From: Sulfurospirillum sp. UBA2217
GTDB taxonomy: Bacteria > Campylobacterota > Campylobacteria > Campylobacterales > Sulfurospirillaceae
Assembly (NCBI GenBank): GCA_002328495.1
Contig: DCUJ01000006.1
Coordinates: forward strand, 1-29,824
Reading direction: 5' to 3'
Length of the DNA stretch: 29,824 bases
Each line of letters opens with the position of its first letter. Position 1 is the stretch's first letter. A program made the position numbers and the translations under genes. Under the pieces are notes generated by a model. It did no database searches and was not told the DNA's origin. It saw only the letters and a list, made by a program, of their open reading frames with translations. Below are positions 1 to 8,188 of the stretch, in pieces.

Positions 1-96
1 TGGCATTTTTGGCTTTTTCTAAAAAATGGTGCACGTGTTTCCCTTAGAATGGAATTTAACGCCGATTTTACCACGTTTGTATTTAATAAGTCATAA
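1..96 (+). CDS. C-terminal tail of an unidentified gene (5' end outside window)
   Basis: Frame 1 is open from the first base to a TAA at 94-96, about 31 residues; the other two forward frames stop early. The peptide ends with an alternating hydrophobic/polar stretch (VSLRMEFNADFTTFVFNKS) that reads like the last beta-strands of a protein. I do not recognise the family. It is followed by a TATAAT box and the next gene, so it probably ends its own transcription unit. The short length means the call rests only on the open frame and plausible composition. Confidence 0.35.
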   Translation, partial: WHFWLFLKNGARVSLRMEFNADFTTFVFNKS

Positions 97-108
97 GTAA
101 GTTAAGGG

Positions 109-114
109 TATAAT
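109..114 (+). promoter_or_regulatory. Probable -10 box of the 143-10686 gene run
   Basis: A perfect TATAAT lies 28 bases before the start codon at 143, in the gap after the upstream stop. No convincing -35 box sits 16-18 bases upstream, as is usual for Campylobacterota sigma-70 promoters. A GAGGAA ribosome-binding site follows at 132-137. Confidence 0.6.
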
Positions 115-142
115 AAATCAAAAACAAACATGAGGAAATACG

Positions 143-1102
143 ATGTTAAAAATCTATGATGTCGTCATCATCGGCGGGGGACCTGGCGGAATTGGCGCGG
201 CAGTTGAAGCAAAAGTTTTAGGACTAAAAAGCATCTTAATGATTGAAAAGGGTGAAAACCACTCTCAAACCATTCGTAAATTTTACAAAGATAACAAACG
301 TGTTGATAAAAACTATAAGGGACAAGAAGTAGCCCTTAACGGTACTATCGATTTTCGTGATGGCACAAAAGAGAGTACACTCAACTACTTTGACTCTCTC
401 TTAGATAGTGGCGAAATTGACACTGCGTTTAAAAGCGAAGTCGAAAGCATCACCAAAGTAGATGATGAATTTCACGTAGTGACCACTACTGTCGGATACC
501 GTGCGCGCAATGTGATTGTTGCCATCGGTACCATGGGAAAACCCAATAAGCCAGATTATAACTTACCCATTTCACTCAAAGACCGTATCAATTTTAACCT
601 TGACAAATGTTCACAAAGTGAAAAATTGCTCATCGTGGGTGGTGGAAACTCTGCTGTGGAGTACGCCATAGAACTTTCAAAAACCAATAATGTCACACTC
701 AATTACAGACGCGATAGCTTCAATCGTCTTAACGATACCAATTTAGAGATGATTCACGCATTTAACGGACAAGAGAAGTTGCGTTTGCGTTTGGGTATGG
801 ACATTGTGAGCATTGAAAATGAAAATGGCTTGGTCAAGGTCAATTTTAGCGATGGTTACTACACCATCTATGACCGTGTTGTCTATGCCATAGGAGGAAC
901 CACACCTGTTGATTTTCTTAGAAAATGTGGCATTACTTTGGATGCTGAGGGCAAACCTGAATACGATGAAAATTATGAAACCAAAACAAAAGGTCTCTAT
1001 TTAGGAGGCGATATCGCTGTTAAAAGTGGTGGCTCCATCGCCATCGCGCTTAATCATGCTTACCACATTGTTCAACATATTTTACAAACAAAACCTCAAT
1101 AA
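143..1102 (+). CDS. FAD/NAD(P)-dependent oxidoreductase, thioredoxin-reductase-like (YpdA-like fold)
   Basis: A 319-residue two-dinucleotide-binding-domain flavoprotein. The N-terminal FAD motif GGGPGG is at residues 11-16. The second Rossmann motif VGGGNSA is at 165-171, followed by a YRR segment near 188-190 suited to NADPH phosphate binding. The C-terminal FAD-binding stretch GLYLGGD is at about 284-290. It has only two cysteines, 156 and 262, and no CxxC, so it is not a classical thioredoxin reductase. The Cys that bacillithiol reductase YpdA/Bdr carries in its first glycine motif is Gly here, so that activity is not supported. The substrate is unknown. ATG 143 has a good Shine-Dalgarno. 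The next gene follows after 8 bases. Fold assignment is firm; function is open. Confidence 0.85.
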   Translation: MLKIYDVVIIGGGPGGIGAAVEAKVLGLKSILMIEKGENHSQTIRKFYKDNKRVDKNYKGQEVALNGTIDFRDGTKESTLNYFDSLLDSGEIDTAFKSEVESITKVDDEFHVVTTTVGYRARNVIVAIGTMGKPNKPDYNLPISLKDRINFNLDKCSQSEKLLIVGGGNSAVEYAIELSKTNNVTLNYRRDSFNRLNDTNLEMIHAFNGQEKLRLRLGMDIVSIENENGLVKVNFSDGYYTIYDRVVYAIGGTTPVDFLRKCGITLDAEGKPEYDENYETKTKGLYLGGDIAVKSGGSIAIALNHAYHIVQHILQTKPQ

Positions 1103-1110
1103 GGCGTGTA

Positions 1111-3615
1111 ATGGTTGTTTTATCGAAATCTGCTTTTTTTGTTTTAGGCACATTGATACTCGCAGGGGCTTACGCCTCCTATGAGTTTGGAAATTTTAAA
1201 GGTATTTCACGCGATACTCTGGAAAAAGAGTACCTTCCTAAAAATGCCATAACCTTTGATGACCTTCCTCAAGAGATCAAAACACGCTACATCGATAAAG
1301 AAGCAACGATAGAGCAAAGCAAAGAGGGCAATCTTTTGGAAGATGTCTACCGCGATGAGCAGGGCAATATCATCAACGAAGCAGATGTTACACCTCGTGA
1401 TTTGAGACGTATGATTCAAAAGCTTCAAAAAACATTGCTTTTTTTGCAACATGACAATCTTTTGATGACCAATGAAAAAAATGAACTCACCAAACGTGTG
1501 GAAGAACAAAAAAATGAGTTTGAAGAAGAAAAAGAGCGGCTGGCAAAGCAAAACTTGGAAAAAATTAACGAAGCAGAGCAGCAACACTACCGAAACATCA
1601 GTGACTTGACCATAAAAATCAATGAGTTACAAAAAGAAAATGTCATCATAGCTCAAAAAGCTAATATCGAAGCCAATACCTTGCACTCCATGATTGAAGA
1701 GCTTAAAGCGGATTCTATTGCGCAAGAAGCTAAAAAAAGAGATGAAATTAAACAAGCAAGAGAAGATGAACAAAGCAAATTGGTCGACTATAAAGATAAA
1801 ATAAAACTCCTCAATGACCAGATTGCCCTTTTAAATGACCAAATCATAACCACCAATGAAACCGCTAAAAATGCCTTCATGCGTAAACAAGAAGAGATTA
1901 CAAAGCTCAAAGATGAGGTATCAAAAGGCTCTCAAGAAAAAAATGACCTTTTAAATAAACACGCCAAACTACTCGCTAACATCGACCAAAAACATAAAGA
2001 TGAAGTTTCTCAGTACGCCAAAACAGTTGAACAACTGAAAGACGATACACAAAAACTGATTCTTAAAAACCGTCAAGACTTAGCCAGTGCCGAAGAAGAG
2101 CATCTTAAAAAAGCTGCTCTTTTGGGGGATCAAATCAAAACACTCGAAAATGAACTCGCCAGCAATAAAAAGCACATCGATGCATTAATGCTCGAAAATG
2201 AAAAAGATTTTGCCAAGTTTAGAGCCTATCTTGAAGATGAGAAGAAACTCAACAAAGAGCTTAGTGCTGCTTCTAAAAAAGTGGAAGAAAATGCCCTTAT
2301 GTTAGAAAAAAGTCTTAATGCTTCATTGTTAAAACAAAATGAAACTTTGGCACAAAAAGAGGTTAAAATTAAAGACCTTGAAGCCAAAATCACTTCCCTT
2401 GAAAAAGAGAAAATCGACATAGAAGCCATTGTGAAACAAAAAGTAGACGAAAACGACAAAATACACAATAAGAACTATAAAATTTTTAATGAAAAAATTG
2501 CAAAATTTGACGCTTCCAAACAAGAGCTTATTGCTAAACTGGACAAACAATTGGATGAATACAAGGCAACTTACGAAGAAAACCACAAAAAAATGCAATT
2601 TCACACCCAAGAGCTTACGCGCGCTAACACAGAATTGAAACAAAACTATGATGCTAAAGACAAAGAACTAAACGCTCTTAAAAATGAGATGGTCATGGTC
2701 AAACTCGAAGGGCAAAAAGGGGCGCAAACCCATGAATCAAACGAAAAAGAGCTCAAAAGCAGTTTGGATACTTTGCGTGTTCAAAGCAAGCAAAAAGAGA
2801 GTGAGTCACTTGCTAAAATTCAAGCGTTTGAAGCTAACATTCGAGCAAAAGATATTGCTCTTGCAGCCCTAAAACGAGAAGAAGGACTCAAAATAAGCGC
2901 ACTGGAAAAAGAGGTGAAAACACAAGAGGTGGATCTTTTAGCGCTCAAAGATGAACTCACACGCAAAGAAGAGACACTTAAAGCTTTACATGTAAAGCTT
3001 AAAACTGCCGATGATGCCACAACAAAATCAAATACAAAGCAGCACCAAGAGCTTAAAGAGACACTCAGTGTGCTTGAAAAAAATTATGCCCAAGAAGTGG
3101 CAAAAGTGACCACGCTTAAAGAAGAATTTAAGCGCAAAGAGTTGGCATATCTGGATGAGATAAAAACAATGGAAAAAAGTTTTAAGGCAAAAGAAAATCC
3201 AAAAACCTCTCAAGCCAAAGTCCCAACACCTAAAGGTGCCAAACTCCAAGTGGTTGACACCATTACGTGTACCGATATGGGAACGGGTGTGAATGCCATT
3301 TCGCAAACATGTCAAAACAATGTCAAAGCCTTTTTAGCCCAATACGATAGTTCTTATTTTTTTGAAGTAGCACCTATCGTTGATAACGGTGGCTTTGCTT
3401 CACTTAAACTCATCAAAAGTAAAAAAGTGGGCGTTGAGGACAGTGAGATTGATCGTATTAGCGGACTTGCCAACATCGGACTGGGAAAAGCCAGAGCAAA
3501 AGCAGGGGGAGAGTTGGTTGAGAGTATTTTAGGGGAGGGAGCAAAAATCAGTTATGCCCTTTCCAATATCGAGCAAAATAAAGCACGAGGCTTTCAAATA
3601 AAGGTGCTTCACTAA
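1111..3615 (+). CDS. Long membrane-anchored coiled-coil protein with a possible divergent OmpA-like C-terminal domain
   Basis: 834 residues. A single hydrophobic helix at about residues 7-24 follows a short N-terminus with Lys6, suggesting an inner-membrane anchor with the rest in the periplasm. Residues about 90-700 are Lys/Glu/Gln-rich, lack tryptophan and cysteine, and have heptad character, so a very long coiled coil is likely. A short internal duplication reads LLNDQIALLNDQI. After a Pro/Lys linker, residues about 711-834 form a globular domain holding the only two cysteines (720 and 734), a plausible disulfide. Its order (Asp758 after a beta-strand, an RA-x-A helix, then Arg826 before the last strand) resembles OmpA/MotB peptidoglycan-binding domains, but this is my inference. 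It sits 8 bases after the flavoprotein gene and its stop directly abuts the next ATG. I do not recognise an orthologue. Confidence 0.8.
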   Translation: MVVLSKSAFFVLGTLILAGAYASYEFGNFKGISRDTLEKEYLPKNAITFDDLPQEIKTRYIDKEATIEQSKEGNLLEDVYRDEQGNIINEADVTPRDLRRMIQKLQKTLLFLQHDNLLMTNEKNELTKRVEEQKNEFEEEKERLAKQNLEKINEAEQQHYRNISDLTIKINELQKENVIIAQKANIEANTLHSMIEELKADSIAQEAKKRDEIKQAREDEQSKLVDYKDKIKLLNDQIALLNDQIITTNETAKNAFMRKQEEITKLKDEVSKGSQEKNDLLNKHAKLLANIDQKHKDEVSQYAKTVEQLKDDTQKLILKNRQDLASAEEEHLKKAALLGDQIKTLENELASNKKHIDALMLENEKDFAKFRAYLEDEKKLNKELSAASKKVEENALMLEKSLNASLLKQNETLAQKEVKIKDLEAKITSLEKEKIDIEAIVKQKVDENDKIHNKNYKIFNEKIAKFDASKQELIAKLDKQLDEYKATYEENHKKMQFHTQELTRANTELKQNYDAKDKELNALKNEMVMVKLEGQKGAQTHESNEKELKSSLDTLRVQSKQKESESLAKIQAFEANIRAKDIALAALKREEGLKISALEKEVKTQEVDLLALKDELTRKEETLKALHVKLKTADDATTKSNTKQHQELKETLSVLEKNYAQEVAKVTTLKEEFKRKELAYLDEIKTMEKSFKAKENPKTSQAKVPTPKGAKLQVVDTITCTDMGTGVNAISQTCQNNVKAFLAQYDSSYFFEVAPIVDNGGFASLKLIKSKKVGVEDSEIDRISGLANIGLGKARAKAGGELVESILGEGAKISYALSNIEQNKARGFQIKVLH
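2986..2995. repeat. TTACATGTAA site 1 (in coiled-coil gene, LHV phase)
   Basis: Exact copy, at the centre of a perfect 20-bp palindrome at 2981-3000 (AAGCTT arms on both sides). Encodes Leu-His-Val-Lys. Confidence 0.9.
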
Positions 3616-4314
3616 ATGGAACTCTTTCAATCCGATACGGGGTATCGTTACAACAGTGATACCTTACTCTTATTCGATTTTATCTCTGGGTTCAAACCAA
3701 AGGGAAGTCTATTGGACGTTGGGTGTGGCTGTGGTATTTTAGGTTTATTACTCAAGCGTGATTTTCCAACGTTACATGTAAGCCTTTTGGATATAGAGCG
3801 ACACAACTGCACCATCGCACAAACCAACGCTACACACAATGCCATTACGATTGACGCGATTACATGTAAAGATTTTTTAGAACTACCACATGAACAAAAA
3901 TTTGACAACATTGTCTCCAATCCCCCTTTTTACCATGGAGGTGCTCTCAAAAGTGAAAGCAAACATCTCAGCATTGCACGTTACAGCGAACACCTTCCTT
4001 TTGCTTCCTTTGCGCATAAAGTGAGTAAAATACTCACTAACAAGGGGTATGTTACGTTTTGCTACGATGCCAAGCAACTCCAGCATGTTTTGCATGCCTT
4101 ACACGACGCAAAACTCAGTGTTGAAGCCTTGCGTTGTGTGCACACCAAAGAGGGCAATGAAGCCTCTCTTATCTTGGTGCGTGCACGTAAAAATTCTAAA
4201 ACACTCTGCACCATTCATCCTCCGCTCATCGTAGGCGACACTGGAGGCTATTTACCCCACATCAAAGCAATTTTTGAGCACGCCAACACACAGAGTCTCG
4301 CATGGAAGGATTAA
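3616..4314 (+). CDS. SAM-dependent methyltransferase, TrmN6/YfiC-like (tRNA1Val A37 N6-methylation likely)
   Basis: 232-residue Rossmann-fold methyltransferase. Motif I (LLDVGCGCGILG, residues 32-43) binds S-adenosylmethionine. The NPPF motif at 102-105 is the catalytic signature of N6-adenine and N5-glutamine methyltransferases. The N-terminus (GYRYNSDTLLL) matches the TrmN6/YfiC group, which modifies A37 of tRNA-Val. The ATG follows the previous TAA with no gap, indicating translational coupling. The gene order with the following YkgJ-type protein, TPR lipoprotein, trpC, HIT and mnmH genes is shared with Campylobacter. An RNA or protein target other than tRNA-Val cannot be excluded. Confidence 0.85.
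   Translation: MELFQSDTGYRYNSDTLLLFDFISGFKPKGSLLDVGCGCGILGLLLKRDFPTLHVSLLDIERHNCTIAQTNATHNAITIDAITCKDFLELPHEQKFDNIVSNPPFYHGGALKSESKHLSIARYSEHLPFASFAHKVSKILTNKGYVTFCYDAKQLQHVLHALHDAKLSVEALRCVHTKEGNEASLILVRARKNSKTLCTIHPPLIVGDTGGYLPHIKAIFEHANTQSLAWKD
3772..3781. repeat. TTACATGTAA site 2 (in methyltransferase gene, LHV phase)
   Basis: Exact copy; encodes Leu-His-Val-Ser. Only 88 bases from site 3. Confidence 0.9.
3860..3869. repeat. TTACATGTAA site 3 (in methyltransferase gene, TCK phase)
   Basis: Exact copy; encodes Thr-Cys-Lys. The only copy with A on the 5' flank. Confidence 0.9.
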
Positions 4315-4685
4315 TGCACGAAGAAGGCTATGCCTTTGCGTTTAACCCCAAAGCGTGCGAAACGTGTGCGGGAAATTGTTGTATTGGAGAGAGTGGGTAC
4401 ATTTGGGTCACAGATAGTGAGATGCAAGCCATGGCAAAACATCTCGAAATAGATGTAACAGCATTTATAAACGCCTATTTAATGAAAATTCGCTATCGTT
4501 TCACTCTTAAAGAACTTCCCTATGAGGGAGGATTTGGGTGTGTTTTTTTCGACCGTGAAAAAAGAATGTGTCGCATCTATCCCGTGCGACCATCACAATG
4601 TCGAAGTTTTCCGTTTTGGGATTATTTTAAAGAAAATATTGACGAGGTAGTCACAGAATGTCCCGGTATTATTCGCTTATCGTAA
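4314..4685 (+). CDS. YkgJ-family cysteine-cluster protein (putative zinc/iron chelator, UPF0153)
   Basis: A 123-residue protein with the family's cysteine pattern: Cys15, Cys18, Cys22 and Cys23 near the N-terminus, then Cys76, Cys86 (CRIYPVRPSQC), Cys96 and Cys116 (ECPG). These probably bind Zn or an Fe-S cluster; the family has no settled function. I chose ATG 4314, which overlaps the preceding TAA by one base and has GGAAGGA just upstream. An in-frame ATG at 4302 would add four residues but has a weaker ribosome-binding site. The 3' end overlaps the lipoprotein gene by 28 bases in another frame. Confidence 0.85.
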   Translation: MHEEGYAFAFNPKACETCAGNCCIGESGYIWVTDSEMQAMAKHLEIDVTAFINAYLMKIRYRFTLKELPYEGGFGCVFFDREKRMCRIYPVRPSQCRSFPFWDYFKENIDEVVTECPGIIRLS

Positions 4686-5920
4686 TTGCATTTTTATGCG
4701 TTGGTTGTAGCACCAAAGAAATAGTTTATACACAAACCACTCAAAAAGTCTTTGAAGAAGAAGACAATCTTATTTTTAAAGCACTTGATTTCCAACAACG
4801 TGGTGATTTTGTCAATGCCAAAAAAGTCTATTTTGAATTGTACGATCGCAGTCAAAAAAAAGTCTATCTCTCTGAAGTGGCGGGGCTTTCATTTATGTTG
4901 GGCGAAAAAGATGCGATGAACCTTATTGCAGAAGGGATAAAAAAATACCCTGAAGATAAGAACTTTAGACGTCTTTTAGTGGGTCAATACGTCAAAGAAA
5001 AACGCTACGAAGAGGCTGAAAAAGAGATTTTAAAACTGGTTTCTGAAGACAAAAGTGGACAACACTTGAGCATTGCAGGCAATTTATATCTGCAAATGAA
5101 GGCGTACGACCATGCGCTAAAGTACTTTGAAAGTGCGTATAAAGTTGAACCAAGTGAAGGCTTATTGCTCAATATCGTGGACCTCCTATACCGCTTTTTA
5201 AATCGTAAAGACGATGCGCTCTCGTATCTTGAAACGTATAGTGCGATGGAGGGATGTGGGAATGGTGTCTGTTTTAAACTGATAGAAATTTATGGCAAAG
5301 ACCGCAATGTCAAGGGCTTAATTGCAAGCTATAAAAAACTCTACAAAGACAATCCCGCAGAAGAATTTGCTAAAAAAATCGTTGAACTACTCTTGTACAC
5401 CAAAGATACCAAAGGTGCCATTACCTTTTTAGAAAAAAGTGGGCGTCACCTCGATATGCTGGTACAACTCTATGCCACCCAAAAACGTTTTCAAGAGGCG
5501 TATACTTTGGCAAAAAGGCTTTACGATGAGTCTAAAAATCTTGATTATCTCGGTAAAATGGCGATTTATGAGTACGAACTTAATAAAACCAATTTAACGC
5601 CAGAGGTGATTCGCTCCATTTCCGATAAATTTGAAAGCGTGACCAGTTTGCTTCGAGATTCTGTTTATTTGAACTACTATGGATATTTACTCATTGACCA
5701 CGATATCGATGTAGAAAAAGGCATTGCGCTGGTTCAAAGAGCGCTTGAATTGGAGCCGAATTCTCCTTTCTACCTTGACTCCCTCGCATGGGGACTTTAC
5801 AAACAGGGAAAATGTTTTGAAGCCAATGAAATTATGAAGTTTTTTGGAGAACAGATTTACGAAGAAGAAGTCCTTGAACACATAGAAGCTATAAAAAAAT
5901 GTTTAAAAGAGAAACCATGA
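4658..5920 (+). CDS. TPR-repeat outer-membrane lipoprotein
   Basis: 420 residues beginning with a short signal peptide and a lipobox-like LCVGC (lipidated Cys17; the -3 residue Cys is unusual, but the context is otherwise typical). The rest is helical with tetratricopeptide-like repeats, for example around residues 40-70, 110-165 and 335-400, where alternating AxxxY/F and P positions recur (ALELEPNSPFYLDSLAWGLYKQG is the clearest). TPR lipoproteins usually act as envelope scaffolds or assembly factors. It lies directly upstream of trpC, as I recall in C. jejuni. The start overlaps the YkgJ gene by 28 bases and the stop overlaps trpC by 4. The specific partner is unknown. Confidence 0.85.
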   Translation: MSRYYSLIVIAFLCVGCSTKEIVYTQTTQKVFEEEDNLIFKALDFQQRGDFVNAKKVYFELYDRSQKKVYLSEVAGLSFMLGEKDAMNLIAEGIKKYPEDKNFRRLLVGQYVKEKRYEEAEKEILKLVSEDKSGQHLSIAGNLYLQMKAYDHALKYFESAYKVEPSEGLLLNIVDLLYRFLNRKDDALSYLETYSAMEGCGNGVCFKLIEIYGKDRNVKGLIASYKKLYKDNPAEEFAKKIVELLLYTKDTKGAITFLEKSGRHLDMLVQLYATQKRFQEAYTLAKRLYDESKNLDYLGKMAIYEYELNKTNLTPEVIRSISDKFESVTSLLRDSVYLNYYGYLLIDHDIDVEKGIALVQRALELEPNSPFYLDSLAWGLYKQGKCFEANEIMKFFGEQIYEEEVLEHIEAIKKCLKEKP

Positions 5921-6705
5921 TCCTTGATGAAATTATCCGTAAGACCAAAGAAGATTTGGACGAGAAGAAAAAACGCTACACGATGGATTGGTTAGGCAGA
6001 AGCCTCGCTTACAATCCTTTTATGCCCCGTGATGTCAAGCCTTATCTTCAAGCCACACCGCAAAACCCTTATCGCATCATCGCGGAGGTCAAAAAAGCCA
6101 GTCCAAGCAAAGGCATTATTAAAGAAGATTTCGACCCATTACTCATCGCTAAAGCCTATGAATTAGGCGGTGCTGATGCTATTTCTGTTTTAACCGAACC
6201 GCATTTTTTTAAAGGGGATTTGGAGTATTTAGCGGGTATTCGCCGTTACGTTCCTACACCACTTTTGCGTAAAGATTTTATCGTTGATGAGTACCAAATT
6301 TTAGAAGCACTGGTGTATGGAGCTGATTTTATTTTGCTGATTGCCAAGGCACTTTCCAAGCAAGATCTTAAAAAATTGTTAGAGTATGCCCTACGTTTAG
6401 GCTTAGAGGTTTTGGTGGAAATTCACGATAAAGAAGATTTGATTAAAGCCATCTTTGCAGGTGCCAATATCATCGGCATCAACCACAGAAATCTTGAAAC
6501 GTTTGAGATGGATATGAGCTTAACTGAAAAACTCATGCCCCTCATCCCCAATGGAAAAATCATCGTAGCGGAGAGCGGTTTAGTCGATAAAGCGACCATT
6601 GAGCATTTAAGCAAGGTGGGGGCTGATGCCTTTTTAATCGGTGAATACTTTATGCGACAACCCGATATTCAAGCAGCCCTTGTTGACTTTAAGAAGGTTG
6701 GTTGA
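5917..6705 (+). CDS. trpC: Indole-3-glycerol-phosphate synthase
   Basis: 262-residue (beta/alpha)8 enzyme that closes the indole ring from carboxyphenylamino-deoxyribulose phosphate in tryptophan synthesis. Visible family motifs are EVKKASPSKG at residues 57-66, LLRKDF with Lys119, the GANIIGINHRNLETF strand, and VAESGL plus the phosphate-binding GADAFLIGEYFM segment near the C-terminus. I chose ATG 5917 (MILDEIIRKTKEDL, the usual family start). It overlaps the upstream TGA as ATGA, whereas the in-frame ATG at 5899 would add six atypical residues. No other trp gene is in the window, so trpC is detached from any trp operon here and is cotranscribed with unrelated genes. Confidence 0.95.
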   Translation: MILDEIIRKTKEDLDEKKKRYTMDWLGRSLAYNPFMPRDVKPYLQATPQNPYRIIAEVKKASPSKGIIKEDFDPLLIAKAYELGGADAISVLTEPHFFKGDLEYLAGIRRYVPTPLLRKDFIVDEYQILEALVYGADFILLIAKALSKQDLKKLLEYALRLGLEVLVEIHDKEDLIKAIFAGANIIGINHRNLETFEMDMSLTEKLMPLIPNGKIIVAESGLVDKATIEHLSKVGADAFLIGEYFMRQPDIQAALVDFKKVG

Positions 6706-7205
6706 TGGATTACATGTATGCCCCTTGGCGTAGTCAATATTTTCTTGAAAATGTTGAGGGATGCGTTTTTTGTGCTATTTCTCACAAGCCTGATAACGAC
6801 AAAGCTCACCATGTTTTATACCGTGATGAACACTGTTTTATTGTGATGAATCGCTACCCCTACACCCCTGGACATTTCATGCTCATCCCTCATTGTCACA
6901 CTGATTCACTTGAAGCTTTGCCTTCTCAAACATGGTTACATGTAAGCACACTCGTACAATGTTGTGTACGTTTGGTTAAAGAAGGATTTGGCGCACACGG
7001 TGTCAATCTAGGGATGAATTTAGGCAAAAGTGGAGGTGCAGGTATTGCTGAGCATATTCATTATCATGTGATTCCAAGGTGGAATGGCGATACGAACTTT
7101 ATCACTACAGTAGCCCACACGCGTGTCTATGGTAGTGATTTTGATGCTATATATGAACGTATAAAAGCTCTTATTCCCAACTATTTACCATGCTCACAGA
7201 ATTAG
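6705..7205 (+). CDS. HIT-family nucleotide hydrolase/transferase
   Basis: 166-residue histidine-triad protein. The triad HIHYH (His117, His119, His121) is followed by VIPRW, typical of the family that hydrolyses or transfers nucleotidyl groups, such as AP4A hydrolase or AP4A phosphorylase-like enzymes. The N-terminal MDYMYAPWRSQYF and the CVFC pair (Cys20, Cys23) match the zinc-containing HIT subgroup common in Campylobacterota. ATG 6705 shares its A with the trpC TGA and has AAGAAGG at 6691-6697. A TTG one codon upstream is less likely. The 3' end overlaps mnmH by 16 bases. The exact substrate is not determined by the sequence. Confidence 0.9.
   Translation: MDYMYAPWRSQYFLENVEGCVFCAISHKPDNDKAHHVLYRDEHCFIVMNRYPYTPGHFMLIPHCHTDSLEALPSQTWLHVSTLVQCCVRLVKEGFGAHGVNLGMNLGKSGGAGIAEHIHYHVIPRWNGDTNFITTVAHTRVYGSDFDAIYERIKALIPNYLPCSQN
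6710..6719. repeat. Near-match TTACATGTAT in the HIT gene
   Basis: One mismatch. It is read in the third phase (Tyr-Met-Tyr), where the exact motif would create an in-frame TAA; the last base change avoids that stop. Confidence 0.5.
6936..6945. repeat. TTACATGTAA site 4 (in HIT gene, LHV phase)
   Basis: Exact copy; encodes Leu-His-Val-Ser. Confidence 0.9.
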
Positions 7206-8188
7206 ACATTGATGCGTTTATGGCGCAAAAGCAGAATTTTGATCTGCTCATAGATGCACGAAGTCCAGATGAATTTGATGAATCTCACATCCCCTATGCA
7301 CACAATTATTTTGCACTGAGTAATGAAGAGCATGAGGAGGTAGGAACGCTTTACAAACAGGTTTCACGCAATGATGCTAAAGTTTTGGGAGCTTCATATA
7401 TTTGCTTGAATGCAGCATTGCACATCAAACGCATTTACGCTTTGCATCGCATTGGTGCACGTATTGGTATCTATTGTGCTAGAGGAGGGCTTCGCTCAAG
7501 CTCTTTGGCGCTTATTTTATCCAGCATTGGTTATCAAGTCTTTAAGTTACGTAGTGGGTATAAAAGCTACCGAAACTATGTCTTAAACTACCTTGAGAAC
7601 TTCCCCCATGAACATTTTATCGTTTTAGGTGGTAACACAGGCTGTGGTAAAACAGAACTCTTGCAACACCTAACGCCTTCGATTGATTTAGAAGGTTTGG
7701 CATGTCACATGGGCTCATCCTTTGGTCATATCAAAGGAAAACAGCCTACCCAAAAAGCCTTTGAAAATATTTTGGTTGAACACCTCTCACACATTGATGT
7801 TCAAGAGCCAATTTTTATTGAAGGCGAGAGCAAACGGATGGGAACCATTACCATCCCAACCGCCTTACATGTAAAAATGCAAAAGGGTATTCGCGTTGAG
7901 ATAACGGCACCGATTGAGCAACGAGTAGCGCAGATTTTAAAAGATTATGAAAACGTAGATGCCTCCTTTTTCAATGATGCCATGGAGCGCATCACGCCTT
8001 ATATTAAAAAAAGTGCCAAAGAAGATGCTATAAAAGCCTTTAATGAAGGTAATATCCATAATGTGGCAAAAATATTACTTTTAGAATACTACGATAAAGT
8101 TTACAAAAAGCCCGTGCATATTCACCTCAGTATTGAACATACAACACGTTCCAGAACCATCGAACACCTTAGGAAAATCGAAAAATGA
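7190..8188 (+). CDS. mnmH: tRNA 2-selenouridine synthase
   Basis: 332 residues: an N-terminal rhodanese domain with catalytic Cys96 in the YCARGGLRS loop, followed by a P-loop domain with GGNTGCGKT at residues 147-155. MnmH (SelU, YbbB) replaces the sulfur of 2-thiouridine at wobble position 34 with selenium from selenophosphate, via geranylthio-uridine. It is slightly shorter than the E. coli protein (about 364 residues). Its presence implies selenophosphate synthesis (SelD) elsewhere in the genome, which fits selenoprotein-using Campylobacterota. It overlaps the HIT gene by 16 bases and the following gene by an ATGA. Confidence 0.93.
   Translation: MLTELDIDAFMAQKQNFDLLIDARSPDEFDESHIPYAHNYFALSNEEHEEVGTLYKQVSRNDAKVLGASYICLNAALHIKRIYALHRIGARIGIYCARGGLRSSSLALILSSIGYQVFKLRSGYKSYRNYVLNYLENFPHEHFIVLGGNTGCGKTELLQHLTPSIDLEGLACHMGSSFGHIKGKQPTQKAFENILVEHLSHIDVQEPIFIEGESKRMGTITIPTALHVKMQKGIRVEITAPIEQRVAQILKDYENVDASFFNDAMERITPYIKKSAKEDAIKAFNEGNIHNVAKILLLEYYDKVYKKPVHIHLSIEHTTRSRTIEHLRKIEK
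7865..7874. repeat. TTACATGTAA site 5 (in mnmH, LHV phase)
   Basis: Exact copy; encodes Leu-His-Val-Lys. Confidence 0.9.

Noticed and set aside
1207..3315. Several long minus-strand open frames opposite the coiled-coil gene
   Set aside because: They are by-products of Lys/Glu-rich codons (AAA, GAA read as TTT, TTC), giving Phe/Leu-rich peptides with no ribosome-binding sites.
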